A stretch of DNA of 64,000 bases from JAICKN01 sp036489565 (GTDB lineage Bacteria > Acidobacteriota > Terriglobia > Terriglobales > Acidobacteriaceae). The stretch is taken from positions 69,474 to 133,473 of the forward strand of contig DASXFN010000086.1 in the NCBI GenBank assembly GCA_036489565.1. Direction: 5' to 3'. Positions 9,047 through 17,056 of the stretch are shown here, in pieces (position 1 is the first letter of the stretch; the number at the start of each line of letters is the position of its first letter). A program made the translations under genes and the position numbers. The notes beneath the pieces were generated by a model. It was not told the DNA's origin. It worked only from the letters and a program-made list of their open reading frames with translations, and did not search any database.

Positions 9047-9337
9047 CTAGCGGCGAATACCCTTCGTCAGAGGCGTGACGCGCTCGCGCAGATCGTCTGC
9101 CAGACCGCTACCGCGTTCCATAACATCCTCGGCGACATCTCGAACTTCATCTTTCCAGTCGTCAATCGTGGAACGTGCATCCTGGTATTTGCGCAGCAAT
9201 TCCTTGCGCATCTTCTTACCCGCTTTGGGGGCAAATAAAAGCCCGACCAGGGCGCCCGCTCCCAATCCGATCAAAAGAAACGTAATAGCTGTTCCCGCGC
9301 CTCCGCCTTCCGAAGCTTCGTAGTTTCCAGAACGCAT
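9047..9337 (-). CDS. YtxH-domain protein
   Basis: 96 residues. A glycine-rich membrane segment (residues ~15-36, FLLIGLGAGALVGLLFAPKA) is followed by the YtxH signature FAPKAGKKMRKEL and a charged helix with heptad character (DDWKDEVRDVAEDVMERG). YtxH proteins are small membrane-anchored stress-associated proteins of unknown mechanism. A good AAAGGA site precedes the ATG. It is divergent from efp, with the two starts about 245 bp apart. Confidence 0.85.
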   Translation of the reverse strand: MRSGNYEASEGGGAGTAITFLLIGLGAGALVGLLFAPKAGKKMRKELLRKYQDARSTIDDWKDEVRDVAEDVMERGSGLADDLRERVTPLTKGIRR

Positions 9338-9582
9338 ATATTTGGTCCTTTCCCGTCGTATTCCTCAACTTGGATTCCGTTCAGCGCATTCTAGCTGTCT
9401 GGCCATGGGTCCACATCAAGCATTTTTGTCGGGGTCAAGAGGGCAGCGCACCCAATTCCCAAACTGGCCCAAGCCCGTGTAAAATAACCCTTTAGTTCCC
9501 GCATACGCGGAAAATGTGGCTCACCCGCCCTTCCGCTACTTTGCCTGCAACCGTATTCGAAACAAAGGAGATTGACCGAGCA

Positions 9583-10143
9583 ATGTCTATTCCCGCGACC
9601 CAGCTTCGCCCCGGCATGATCATCAAGCACAACAACGACCTGCACTCCGTGTTCAGCGTCGAGCATCGCACGCCGGGCAATCTTCGCGCCTTTATCCAGG
9701 CAAAACTCCGCAACCTGCGCACCGGAGCCATGTTCGAGCATCGTTTTCGCTCCCCTGATCCCATTGAAAAGATCACCGTGGACGAAGTGGACATGGAGTA
9801 TTTGTACACCGATGGCGACGGTTACTACTTTATGAACACCGAGAATTTTGAACAGACGCATTTGACGCGCGAAATTCTTGGCGACGCCGTGGATTACCTG
9901 ATCTCCAATTTGCAGATCAAGGTGGAATTTTTCGACGGGAAAGCCGTCGGCGTGGAACTTCCGCAAACGGTAATTCTCACGGTTCTCGAAACAGAGCCAG
10001 GGCTGAAGAGCGCTACGGCTTCCAGCGTCACGAAGCCCGCAAAAACGGAAACTGGCTTGATCGTGCAGGTGCCGCCATTCATCAACGAAGGCGAGAAAAT
10101 CAAAGTGGACACTGCCGAAGGCGCGTACCTGTCGAGAGCCTGA
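9583..10143 (+). CDS. efp: Translation elongation factor P
   Basis: EF-P relieves ribosomes stalled on polyproline stretches by binding between the P and E sites. The 186-residue protein has the three expected beta-barrel domains, including DGDGYYFMNTENFEQ in the middle domain and TGLIVQVPPFINEGEKIKVD near the end. The ATG at 9583 is chosen because AAAGGAG precedes it and it gives the family N-terminus MSIPATQLRPGMII; the frame is open further upstream. In the tip loop the residue aligned with the modified Lys34 of E. coli is Asn33 (TPGNLRAF), and no Lys or Arg sits exactly at the tip. A modification system of the EpmA or EarP type is therefore not predicted. Minus-strand YtxH is its divergent neighbour. 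Confidence 0.95.
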   Translation: MSIPATQLRPGMIIKHNNDLHSVFSVEHRTPGNLRAFIQAKLRNLRTGAMFEHRFRSPDPIEKITVDEVDMEYLYTDGDGYYFMNTENFEQTHLTREILGDAVDYLISNLQIKVEFFDGKAVGVELPQTVILTVLETEPGLKSATASSVTKPAKTETGLIVQVPPFINEGEKIKVDTAEGAYLSRA

Positions 10144-10149
10144 TTTACT

Positions 10150-10329
10150 TTGTCATCCTGAGCGAAATAAGATGAGTTGCGTAGGGAATCGTCCTATGAA
10201 ATCGAAGGATCCCTAGCGTCAGAACGGTTGAGTTGTAACAAGCGATTGTTGAGCAGTGCTAGTATGCAGGGATTCTTCGGCTGCGAATCAGGTTGTGAGC
10301 GAACCTGATTACTCCGCTCAGAATGACAA
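10150..10329. repeat. Intergenic repeat element bounded by a 15 bp inverted repeat
   Basis: The ends are TTGTCATCCTGAGCG (10150-10164) and CGCTCAGAATGACAA (10315-10329), which are reverse complements with one mismatch. Inside is a second perfect inverted repeat of 9 bp (10286-10310, AATCAGGTT/AACCTGATT). Sequences starting with TGTCATCCYGA recur at 57444 and inside dnaG at 61291, so this is a dispersed family. It separates efp from the acylphosphatase gene. Confidence 0.65.
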
Positions 10330-10348
10330 CCGTAGATATGACGCAATC

Positions 10349-10648
10349 ATGACAGCCGCTGAAAAATCTACCGAAGCCCGCCGGTTTGTTGTTCGCGGAC
10401 GCGTGCAGGGCGTGGGCTTCCGCTGGTTCGTGGAGCGCGAAGCGCACACGCTGGGAATCGCCGGATGGGTGCGCAACAATAGCGACGGCACGGTAGAAAT
10501 TCTGGCAATGGGAAGCCGTGAGCAGCTAAGCGGCTTGCGTTCACGTTTGCAGCAAGGTCCGCGCGCGGCTCGGGTGGATGACGTCGCTGAATCCGAAGCA
10601 AAGCCGGTGGATGGCCTTACTACATTTCGCATTGAAGGAGCCTGGTGA
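10349..10648 (+). CDS. Acylphosphatase
   Basis: 99 residues, the normal size. Acylphosphatases hydrolyse carboxyl-phosphate bonds such as in acetyl phosphate or carbamoyl phosphate. The catalytic signature VRGRVQGVGFRWFVEREA carries the conserved Arg, and GIAGWVRNNSDGTVEI holds the catalytic Asn. The ATG at 10349 gives the expected short N-terminus; the longer frame from 10256 would run into the upstream repeat element and is not used. The stop codon directly touches the apt start, and an AAGGAG inside its last codons serves apt, so the two are translated from one message. Confidence 0.93.
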   Translation: MTAAEKSTEARRFVVRGRVQGVGFRWFVEREAHTLGIAGWVRNNSDGTVEILAMGSREQLSGLRSRLQQGPRAARVDDVAESEAKPVDGLTTFRIEGAW

Positions 10649-11200
10649 ATGGTTACGAGTCAGAAGACGGCGGTAAATAGTGAGTCCCTGAAGGCGCTCA
10701 TCCGTGAAGTTCCCGACTTCCCCAAAAAAGGCATCCTCTTTTACGACATCACCACGCTTCTCAAAGACAAGCGCGGCCTGGCCACGCTGATTGATGCGCT
10801 GGCGCAAAACTACATTGGGCAGAACATTGATCTGGTATTGGGCATGGAGGCCCGCGGCTTTATCTTCGCGCCCGCACTCGCCTACCGCCTGAACGCCGGA
10901 TTTATTCCCGTGCGCAAGCCCGGGAAACTCCCCGCAGAAACCACCAAGCACGACTACGCTCTGGAATACGGAACGAACACCCTTGAAATCCACAAAGATG
11001 CGATCAAAAAAGGCCAGCGCGTTTTAATTGTGGATGACCTGCTTGCCACCGGCGGAACCGCCGAAGCCACAGCGAAACTTGCCGCATCACTCGGCGCGGA
11101 AATTGTAGGGCTTAGCTTCGTAGTGGAGTTGGACTTCCTGAACGGTCGGGACAAGCTGAAGTCTTACGACGTGTTTTCATTGCTGCGCTACGACAAGTAG
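10649..11200 (+). CDS. apt: Adenine phosphoribosyltransferase
   Basis: Converts adenine and PRPP to AMP in purine salvage, in the cytoplasm. The 183 residues include the N-terminal IREVPDFPKKGILFYDITTL, the MEARGFIFAPALAYRL hood region and the PRPP-binding loop VLIVDDLLATGGTAEA near residue 130. All are typical of type I Apt. It starts immediately after the acylphosphatase stop with a strong ribosome binding site inside that gene. A small membrane-protein gene is convergent 20 bp downstream. Confidence 0.96.
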   Translation: MVTSQKTAVNSESLKALIREVPDFPKKGILFYDITTLLKDKRGLATLIDALAQNYIGQNIDLVLGMEARGFIFAPALAYRLNAGFIPVRKPGKLPAETTKHDYALEYGTNTLEIHKDAIKKGQRVLIVDDLLATGGTAEATAKLAASLGAEIVGLSFVVELDFLNGRDKLKSYDVFSLLRYDK

Positions 11201-11219
11201 ACCGATTAAGGCACAGCTG

Positions 11220-11453
11220 TTATTTCAGGAGTTGCACAATTCCCATGGCGATCGCCGTCCAGCCAGCCGCACTGGCTCCCAGCAATGTGATGAGGCCCAA
11301 GGCTTTGTCGCGATTCAACCGCCGGTGAGAGTGCGATTTGGCAAGACCTTCCGCCGCGGATGGTGAAATAACCCCCAACCGCATAAAAAACTTCAGATCC
11401 GGCTCGCCGAAATCAGAGATAGTTAGGGGGGTGATGACGTGGTCGTTCATCAT
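11220..11453 (-). CDS. Small protein with one C-terminal membrane helix
   Basis: 77 residues, not recognised. The N-terminal half is soluble (DFGEPDLKFFMRLGVISPSA), a basic stretch SHSHRRLNRDK follows, and a single hydrophobic helix (ALGLITLLGASAAGWTAIAM) ends the protein, suggesting an inner-membrane tail anchor. A GAGGTAG sequence sits at good distance from tandem ATGs, which supports it being a gene. It is convergent with apt. Confidence 0.6.
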   Translation of the reverse strand: MMNDHVITPLTISDFGEPDLKFFMRLGVISPSAAEGLAKSHSHRRLNRDKALGLITLLGASAAGWTAIAMGIVQLLK

Positions 11454-11700
11454 TTTTGCTACCTCAGTTATTTATGCCCGCAAACTTCGTGCCAATCGCT
11501 TGCTTGGATGCAAACCCTTGATAACCCGCAACGTTCAGATCGATGTCTGAATTTGAGAAATCAAAGTGCGTAAAAACTTCATGCAATTTTTATTCAGTGA
11601 AAATTCGCGCATACAGTTTTATGGGTATACGCAAAAAATTGCAAATCAAAATGCACTACTGATTTTTCGCGTCTCGAAAGATCGAAATGATGGGTTGAGA

Positions 11701-12987
11701 CTAGCCTCTAATAAGCTGAGAAATTTTCAGCGGCGACTGCGGCCAGTACTGCGCCACCAGCATGGCTACAATGATCGCCGTGATGGCAAATGTAATGATC
11801 CATGCGCATGCCTGATACCAGCGCGAGTTTGCATATTTCCCCATCAGCTCTGACTTGCTCACAAGCTGCAGCACGAATACCAGCACGACCGGCAAAAGCA
11901 CTCCATTGAGCACCTGCGAAAACACTGCGACCCTGACCGGATTCAATTGAGGGAAAAGAATAATCAGCGCGCCCCCCGCAACCAGCGCGGTATAGAGTCC
12001 ATAGAAAACCCGCGCCTCGCCGATTTTTTTATTCAGGCCCGATTCAAACCCCATGGCTTCGCAAACGGTATATGCCGTGGAGAGCGGCAGTATGCAGGCC
12101 GCGAACAGCGAGGCATTCAACAATCCAACGGCGAAGAGGATGAAGGCATAGTCGCTGCCTAAGGGCTTCAGGGATTGGGCTGCATCGGCGGCGTCGGCGA
12201 TCCTGAATTGACCATGGAGATTCAAAGTGGCCGAGCACGCCACGATAATGAAGCCCGCGATAAAAACGGAAAATATGGATCCCACGATTGCGTCTGCTTG
12301 CATGTACTTCAGTCCGCTCTTGCCGCTGCCTTTTTCCGCCACAGACGCTTGCAAATAAAACTGCTGCCACGGAGCAATGGTGGCGCCGATGGTTCCCGCC
12401 GCGGCGTATAAATACTCGGAGCTCTTGAACTCCCGCCACGAAGGCACGCGCACCACCTGCCTGCCGACTTCTGCCCAATCCGGCTTGGCAAGGAAAGCGG
12501 TGATGATGTAAGCGATGTACAGGAATGAAAGAACCAGGAAAACCTTTTCCAGCTTTTTATAATCGCCGAACACCACCAGCGCCCACACCAGAGCAGCCGC
12601 GATAGGGACCGAAATGAATTTGCTCACCGAAAACAGCTGCATGCTGGTCGCGACCCCGGCGAATTCGGAAATCACGTCAAACAGATTGCACATTACCAAC
12701 CCGACGAGTACAAAAAATGTAATGCGCAGACCGTAGTGCTCGCGAATCAGTTCACTCAAGCCCTTGCCCGTGATCACTCCCATGCGCGCCGCAATCTCCT
12801 GCGCGAAGGTCAGCGCAATGGCTATGGGAATAATGGTCCAGAGAATCGAATATCCGAATTGAGCGCCTGTCGAGGCGTAGGTGTAGATTCCGCCCGCGTC
12901 GTTATCGACGTTGGCAGTGATGAATCCTGGCCCAAGGATTGAGAGGATGAATAGCAGCCGGGTCAGCCAGTAACGGAATCGTCGCAT
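11701..12987 (-). CDS. Nramp-family divalent cation transporter with altered metal-site motifs
   Basis: About 428 residues with eleven hydrophobic segments, the size and layout of Nramp (LeuT-fold proton-coupled Mn/Fe transporters). The opening LGPGFITANVDNDAGGIYTY aligns with TM1, but the canonical DPGN metal motif reads DNDAGG here. In TM6 the usual MPHN reads APWQ (GATIAPWQQFYLQASVAEKG), so the metal-selecting methionine is replaced by alanine. Loss of that Met is known to broaden selectivity towards other divalent ions, so the substrate may not be Mn or Fe. The ATG at 12987 is chosen because GGGGG precedes it; a GTG lies three codons earlier. No riboswitch was recognised in the 300 bp upstream. 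Confidence 0.85.
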   Translation of the reverse strand: MRRFRYWLTRLLFILSILGPGFITANVDNDAGGIYTYASTGAQFGYSILWTIIPIAIALTFAQEIAARMGVITGKGLSELIREHYGLRITFFVLVGLVMCNLFDVISEFAGVATSMQLFSVSKFISVPIAAALVWALVVFGDYKKLEKVFLVLSFLYIAYIITAFLAKPDWAEVGRQVVRVPSWREFKSSEYLYAAAGTIGATIAPWQQFYLQASVAEKGSGKSGLKYMQADAIVGSIFSVFIAGFIIVACSATLNLHGQFRIADAADAAQSLKPLGSDYAFILFAVGLLNASLFAACILPLSTAYTVCEAMGFESGLNKKIGEARVFYGLYTALVAGGALIILFPQLNPVRVAVFSQVLNGVLLPVVLVFVLQLVSKSELMGKYANSRWYQACAWIITFAITAIIVAMLVAQYWPQSPLKISQLIRG

Positions 12988-13288
12988 GACTGCCACCCCC
13001 GTCCGAATTGGAAGAAATTTGCATCGGCCTGAGATACTGCTTCATTTCGCAATTTCAGATTAACAGAATTGTTTTGACGCAAGCGCACGAAGGCCGCGGA
13101 TTCCCTGGTAACGGCACGTCGAAATGCTGAAATGGCCCCACGGTACTCAAGAAACCGTTGCCCTCTGCAACCCCCCTTTGGAAGACGGCATCCTTTTACG
13201 CTGCAATCAAAGCGGAGATGCAGTCGGCACCAACTCTGCCGCATTCACTCAATCTTAGTACAGTGAAAATCGATTTCAGGAGGCGAGC

Positions 13289-13534
13289 ATGTTTCTTGTC
13301 TACATCATCATCGTAGGTTTAATTGCGGGATGGGCCGCGGGAAAACTCATGAAGGGTTCCGGCTACGGCGTGGCCATGGACATCGTGCTGGGCATTCTCG
13401 GCGCCATCATAGGCGGCTGGGTGTTGCGCTTGCTCGGCGTCTACACATCGGGAGGAATCATCTCCAGCATTCTCGTTGCGATTCTGGGAGCGGTCATTCT
13501 GGTGTTGCTTGCCCGTTTGATCAAACGAGCGTGA
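13289..13534 (+). CDS. GlsB/YeaQ/YmgE-family small membrane protein
   Basis: 81 residues with three hydrophobic segments and the family pattern IAGWAAGKLMKGSGYG followed by GILGAIIGGWVLRLLG. The family is historically labelled transglycosylase-associated and is linked to general stress in other bacteria; the molecular function is unknown. An AGGAGG site precedes the ATG by five bases. A strong structured hairpin lies just downstream between this gene and the convergent VOC gene. Confidence 0.9.
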   Translation: MFLVYIIIVGLIAGWAAGKLMKGSGYGVAMDIVLGILGAIIGGWVLRLLGVYTSGGIISSILVAILGAVILVLLARLIKRA

Positions 13535-13558
13535 AAAGAACATCCCTTAAAATCACGA

Positions 13559-13607
13559 GGCGGAACCGAATGAGCGCGATTTCGTAATCGCTCAATACAG
13601 TTCCGCC
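13559..13607. terminator. Long hairpin between convergent genes, candidate bidirectional terminator
   Basis: Outer arms GGCGGAAC and GTTCCGCC pair perfectly over 8 bp. An inner stem pairs GAGC with GCTC and GATT with AATC around a short loop. There is no clear T tract on either side, so it may be a repeat-type hairpin rather than an intrinsic terminator. Confidence 0.45.
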
Positions 13608-13631
13608 CCGCGCCCACCAAAGCCGCTCGGG

Positions 13632-14048
13632 TTAGCCGACTTGCGCGCAGTTAATCATCCACGGAATGCCAAAGCGGTCCTGGAACATAGCGTAACCGGG
13701 CGACCAGAATGTTTTCCCGAAAGGCATGGAAACGTTCCCCTTCTCTGACAATGCTTCGAAAAGTTTCTTGCCTTCTGCCACATCTTTCAATGCGATACAC
13801 ACGTGGAAGCCCTGTGGTTTTAGGAAGTGGTTTGGCGGGGCGTCCATGCCCATCAATACCTGGTCGCCGATCTTCATGGTTACGTGCATGACTTTGTTGC
13901 GCCATTCTGGCGAAACCTTCTGCAACTCTGTTTCTGGTGCGGCATCGTAACGAAAGAAGCCTTCAATTTTTCCGCCCAAGCATTTTTCGTAGAATTTAAA
14001 TGCTTCTTCGCATTGACCGCTGAAGTGAAGATGAGAATTTAATTGCAT
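13632..14048 (-). CDS. PhnB-like VOC protein, distal gene of the ECF42-linked cluster
   Basis: 138 residues starting MQLNSHLHFSGQCEEAFKFY, the typical opening of PhnB-like VOC proteins, with GGKIEGFFRYDAAPE and the C-terminal DRFGIPWMINCAQ. This group resembles demethylubiquinone methyltransferase-like domains but has no demonstrated reaction. It is the last gene of a minus-strand row (VOC, YCII, YCII, VOC, DUF899, small protein, YCII) divergent from an ECF sigma factor. Linkage of such genes with ECF42 sigma factors is a recurring arrangement. Confidence 0.87.
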   Translation of the reverse strand: MQLNSHLHFSGQCEEAFKFYEKCLGGKIEGFFRYDAAPETELQKVSPEWRNKVMHVTMKIGDQVLMGMDAPPNHFLKPQGFHVCIALKDVAEGKKLFEALSEKGNVSMPFGKTFWSPGYAMFQDRFGIPWMINCAQVG

Positions 14049-14080
14049 GGCATTTCTCCTTGTATTTTGATCGTTATATT

Positions 14081-14470
14081 TCAGTTTCTCTTCGCGACAT
14101 CGGGAGGCGCGTCGAACATGGGGCGAATTTCTAGCTCCCCTTCATGAGATGGTCCGAGAATGTTCGCGTGGATCTGCATGAAGTCCTGGCCCATCCGTAC
14201 TGCTTCTTCTTTGGATTTCAAGTCGAAGACCGCATAACCGCCGACCAGTTCCTTCGTCTCGGCGAAGGGGCCGTCAATCACGGACGTTTTCCCTTTTGCT
14301 GCGCGGATGCGCGTTCCCTGGGAACTCGGCAGAAGTCCCCCCGCAGTCAGCATTGCACCTCGCTTGGTTGCTTCTTCTCCCATCTTTGCGATGGCAGCCA
14401 TCAGCTCTGGATTTGGAGGCGCGCCGGCTTCGGAATCTTTAGTGGCTTTTACTAACATCATGAACCGCAT
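14081..14470 (-). CDS. YCII/DGPF-domain protein
   Basis: 129 residues of the YCII-related (DGPF) fold. The naming motif is seen in SVIDGPFAETKELVGGYAVF, and the opening MRFMMLVKATKDSEAG is standard. The biochemical role of DGPF proteins is unsettled; related YciI proteins have hydrolase-like or dehalogenase-like sites with a His-Asp pair. Its product is 55% or so similar by eye to the next gene upstream (14561-14986), so the pair probably arose by duplication. Member of the sigma-linked cluster. Confidence 0.9.
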   Translation of the reverse strand: MRFMMLVKATKDSEAGAPPNPELMAAIAKMGEEATKRGAMLTAGGLLPSSQGTRIRAAKGKTSVIDGPFAETKELVGGYAVFDLKSKEEAVRMGQDFMQIHANILGPSHEGELEIRPMFDAPPDVAKRN

Positions 14471-14560
14471 GGTTGTTGCTCCTCTGATTTTGGTTTCGCT
14501 CCGAAAAATTCTTGTCGCTTGTTAATCGAACAGGTCTGCAAAAAAGCGACGAGATTTCAG

Positions 14561-14986
14561 TTACTTCTTCTGTTTTTCCAGTTTCGCTTCCAGTTCGCGT
14601 CCACGATCCACCGCCGCGCTGGGCTCGAACTCTGTGAGCTCAAAGAATTGGCGGACTTCAATGAAGGCCTCTTCGTCCGTGCCAAATGGATCGGGCACAC
14701 GTTTTGCCCAATCCATCGCTTCTTCCCGCGATTTCACGTTGATGATCCAGAAGCCGGCGATGAGTTCCTTGGTCTCCGCGAAAGGACCATCAATCACGGT
14801 GCGCTTGCCTTGGGCAAACTTCACACGAAATCCCCTCGAGCTGGGATGCAGGCCGGCCAGATCCACCAGCACGCCGGCTTTCATCAGTTCCTCGTTGTAC
14901 TTTCCCATGGAAGCGAGGAGTTCCTTGCTGGGCATTTTGCCCGCCTCTGAGTCCTTGTTGGCTTTGACGATCATCATGAATTTCAT
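14561..14986 (-). CDS. YCII/DGPF-domain protein, paralogue of the adjacent gene
   Basis: The ATG at 14986 follows AGGAG and gives MKFMMIVKANKDSEAGKMPS, matching its paralogue; the longer frame to 15049 has no support. The DGPF motif is in TVIDGPFAETKELIAGFWII. The C-terminus is longer than in the paralogue and ends in a charged helix (DRGRELEAKLEKQKK). Such sigma-linked DGPF proteins are thought to be targets or partners of ECF42 factors, but no reaction is established. Confidence 0.9.
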   Translation of the reverse strand: MKFMMIVKANKDSEAGKMPSKELLASMGKYNEELMKAGVLVDLAGLHPSSRGFRVKFAQGKRTVIDGPFAETKELIAGFWIINVKSREEAMDWAKRVPDPFGTDEEAFIEVRQFFELTEFEPSAAVDRGRELEAKLEKQKK

Positions 14987-15092
14987 TGCATTACTCCTGA
15001 GTTTTATTTGAAGCTCGCTCGCATCACTCTGACTGAACTTGCTCTTCACTGGTAAGTCGAATGGCCGTGCGGCAAATCGACAATCAAGATAT

Positions 15093-15569
15093 TTATTTCT
15101 GGTTCACCGCCTCTTCGATTTTTGCAATGTCAATTTTCTTCATTTGCATCATTGCCTGCATGGCTCTCTGCGCCTTGCCGGGGTTTTTGTCGCCGATCAG
15201 TTCCAATAGCCTGTCGGGCGTAATTTGCCAGGACATGCCGAACTTGTCCTTCAGCCATCCGCATTGGCTTTCCTGGCCGCCATCGGCCGTGAGCTTGGAC
15301 CAATACTCATCCACCTCTTGCTGCGTTTTGCAGTGAACGACGAATGAAATCGATTCGTTGAATTTGAATTGAGGGCCGGCGTTCAGGGCGGTGAATTCCA
15401 CTCCTTCAATGGAGAACGAAGCGATCATGACCGATCCTTTTGGCCCCGGCCCGGCGTCGCCATAGCGGCGGACCTCGCCCATCTTTGAATTTCTGAAAAC
15501 CGAGGTATAAAACTTTGCTGCCTCCTCGGCGTTGTTATCGAACCAGAGAAATGGGGTGATTTTTGACAT
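15093..15569 (-). CDS. PhnB-like VOC / 3-demethylubiquinone-9 3-methyltransferase-like protein
   Basis: 158 residues. The start SKITPFLWFDNNAEEAAKFY and the segment VMIASFSIEGVEFTALNAGP are typical of the large PhnB-like VOC group annotated after 3-demethylubiquinone methyltransferase, although no SAM-binding fold is present. The motif GWLKDKFGMSWQITPDRLLE closes the domain. The last ~30 residues form a Met-rich helix (QRAMQAMMQMKKIDI). Member of the sigma-linked cluster. Confidence 0.9.
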   Translation of the reverse strand: MSKITPFLWFDNNAEEAAKFYTSVFRNSKMGEVRRYGDAGPGPKGSVMIASFSIEGVEFTALNAGPQFKFNESISFVVHCKTQQEVDEYWSKLTADGGQESQCGWLKDKFGMSWQITPDRLLELIGDKNPGKAQRAMQAMMQMKKIDIAKIEEAVNQK

Positions 15570-15625
15570 AAAATTTTCCTCTCAATATCCGCGCATGCGT
15601 CCCGCTAGATTCTCTTTGATGCTTG

Positions 15626-16414
15626 TTAGTGTTTGCAGCAGGGCTCCGATTTTTCTTCAGCCTGGTAGCGTCCCGAAGGTTGCACAAAACCGCCCGCTCC
15701 GTAACGATCGTGGTGGCGTACCCAGTCGCCCAGATTTCCGCGTCCTGTTTCGTTCCGCCCTTTGGGAGTGATGTCGAGAAATTGATACGTCCCGATCGCG
15801 CCTTCGCCGCCACGAGCATAGTGTGAGTAGGTATGGAAGATGTCTCCGTTCTCATCCTTGTAGAACACGCTGGTTCCGGCAATCTCTTCGCTGAGAACTT
15901 CCTGCATGCCGAAGTTGTAGTAAACCTTGCCCTTGGCCATGTCCTCTTTTGAAAACGACACGTGATAGTCGTAGTTAAAGTCGCTGCCAAACGACGAAAC
16001 CCAATTAAACTTCCAGCCCATGCGCTTCTTAAAAGGTTCGATTTCGGAAAGCGGCGCGCGAGAAACGGCCACGTAGGAGACGTCGTGCTGCACCAGATGC
16101 TGCAACGCGCTGTCCACATGATCGGAGTAGAACGAGCATCCCACGCAACCCTCGTTCCAACCGGGGCCAAACATGAAGTGATATACGATCAACTGGCTGC
16201 GGCCATCGAAAAGGTCCGCCAGTTTTTGGGGACCTGCTGGAGTCTGAAATACGTAGTCCTTATCCACTTTTACCCAGGGCAGTTCGCGGCGTTTTTCGGC
16301 CAGCGCATCGCGAGATCGGGTAAGTTCTTTCTCTTGTGCCAGTAACTCTCTGCGCGCCGCCAGCCATTCGGCGCGAGATACTACTTTGGGGTTTTCAGTT
16401 GCGGTCGTCGTCAT
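15626..16414 (-). CDS. DUF899 thioredoxin-like protein
   Basis: About 262 residues from the ATG at 16414, which follows AAGGAG; the frame from 16456 lacks a binding site. DUF899 proteins have a thioredoxin-like fold. Here the Cys pair is in NEGCVGCSFYSDHVD, followed by a long dioxygenase-looking body (YHVSFSKEDMAKGKVYYN, VFYKDENGDIFHTYSHYARG). The C-terminus ends with an unusual CCKH, possibly metal-binding. The start overlaps the end of the small CPEC gene by 20 bp, so the two are likely coupled. Member of the ECF42-linked cluster. Confidence 0.88.
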   Translation of the reverse strand: MTTTATENPKVVSRAEWLAARRELLAQEKELTRSRDALAEKRRELPWVKVDKDYVFQTPAGPQKLADLFDGRSQLIVYHFMFGPGWNEGCVGCSFYSDHVDSALQHLVQHDVSYVAVSRAPLSEIEPFKKRMGWKFNWVSSFGSDFNYDYHVSFSKEDMAKGKVYYNFGMQEVLSEEIAGTSVFYKDENGDIFHTYSHYARGGEGAIGTYQFLDITPKGRNETGRGNLGDWVRHHDRYGAGGFVQPSGRYQAEEKSEPCCKH

Positions 16415-16586
16415 CGTGATTCTCCTTATGATTTCGGTTTGATTCTTGCTGTTCAAAAGATTCCGTAGTGCTCGCGTTCACATTTGTCCTGGTAAGCTTT
16501 TGCATGACGAATGCGGTCAGGCCGCCAGTCGAAGTGATGCCAGCTACAGCTACCATCGCTATATTCGAAATACATTCGGGGCACAT
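16395..16586 (-). CDS. Small CPEC-start membrane protein in the ECF42-linked cluster
   Basis: 63 residues from an ATG at 16586 preceded by a near-perfect AAGGAGG. It opens MCPECISNIAMVAVAGITST, so a CxxC pair lies at the very N-terminus before a single hydrophobic segment, and ends in an Asp/Asn/His-rich tail. A longer frame exists upstream but the binding site decides the start. Its last codons overlap the DUF899 start. Similar tiny proteins seem to accompany DUF899-type genes; a redox or metal-delivery role for the Cys pair is speculation. Confidence 0.75.
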   Translation of the reverse strand: MCPECISNIAMVAVAGITSTGGLTAFVMQKLTRTNVNASTTESFEQQESNRNHKENHDDDDRN

Positions 16587-16599
16587 GAACGCCTCCTTA

Positions 16600-16968
16600 T
16601 TAACTTGCCTGCGCAACCGGCAGGCCGCTGACTTCCACAACCGGTCGAATTTCCACCGTTCCAAACCGCCCAGCGGGGAGTTCTGAAGCGATGCGAATCG
16701 CTTCGTCCAGATCTTTCGCGTCGATCAGAAAATAGCCGCCAAGTTGCTCACGGGTCTCGGCATACGGACCATCTGTAACCACTGGTCGGCCATCTTGCTG
16801 ACGAACGCTTGTGGCAGTTGAAGTTGGATGCAATGGCGCCGAGGCCAGGAACTTGCCACTGGCATGCAATTTGTGGGCGTACTGCGCCGACTCAACATAA
16901 CATTCCTGCCGTTCCGCATCGCTCGGGCCGCCCTTTTCATCCAGATAAATCAACAACATATATTTCAT
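16600..16968 (-). CDS. YCII/DGPF-domain protein, first gene of the cluster
   Basis: 122 residues from the ATG at 16968 (AAGGAG upstream). It starts MKYMLLIYLDEKGGPSDAER and carries VVTDGPYAETREQLGGYFLI, a DGPY variant of the DGPF motif, then AIRIASELPAGRFGTVEIRP, a stretch conserved in the DGPF proteins most tightly tied to ECF42. It is the nearest gene to the sigma factor, divergent across 88 bp that must hold both promoters. Confidence 0.93.
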   Translation of the reverse strand: MKYMLLIYLDEKGGPSDAERQECYVESAQYAHKLHASGKFLASAPLHPTSTATSVRQQDGRPVVTDGPYAETREQLGGYFLIDAKDLDEAIRIASELPAGRFGTVEIRPVVEVSGLPVAQAS

Positions 16969-17056
16969 ATTCGCTCCTTCATCAGTAAATCGAACGGCAC
17001 AGAGGCAAATCGACAGCCTCGGCAAAAAATAATTGGAAAAATATTTACAATAAGCT

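Noticed and set aside
12997..13288. Possible metal or TPP riboswitch in the leader of the Nramp-like gene
   Set aside because: A CTGAGA on the plus strand and some GC-rich stems were inspected, but neither the yybP-ykoY nor the M-box or TPP core motifs could be completed.
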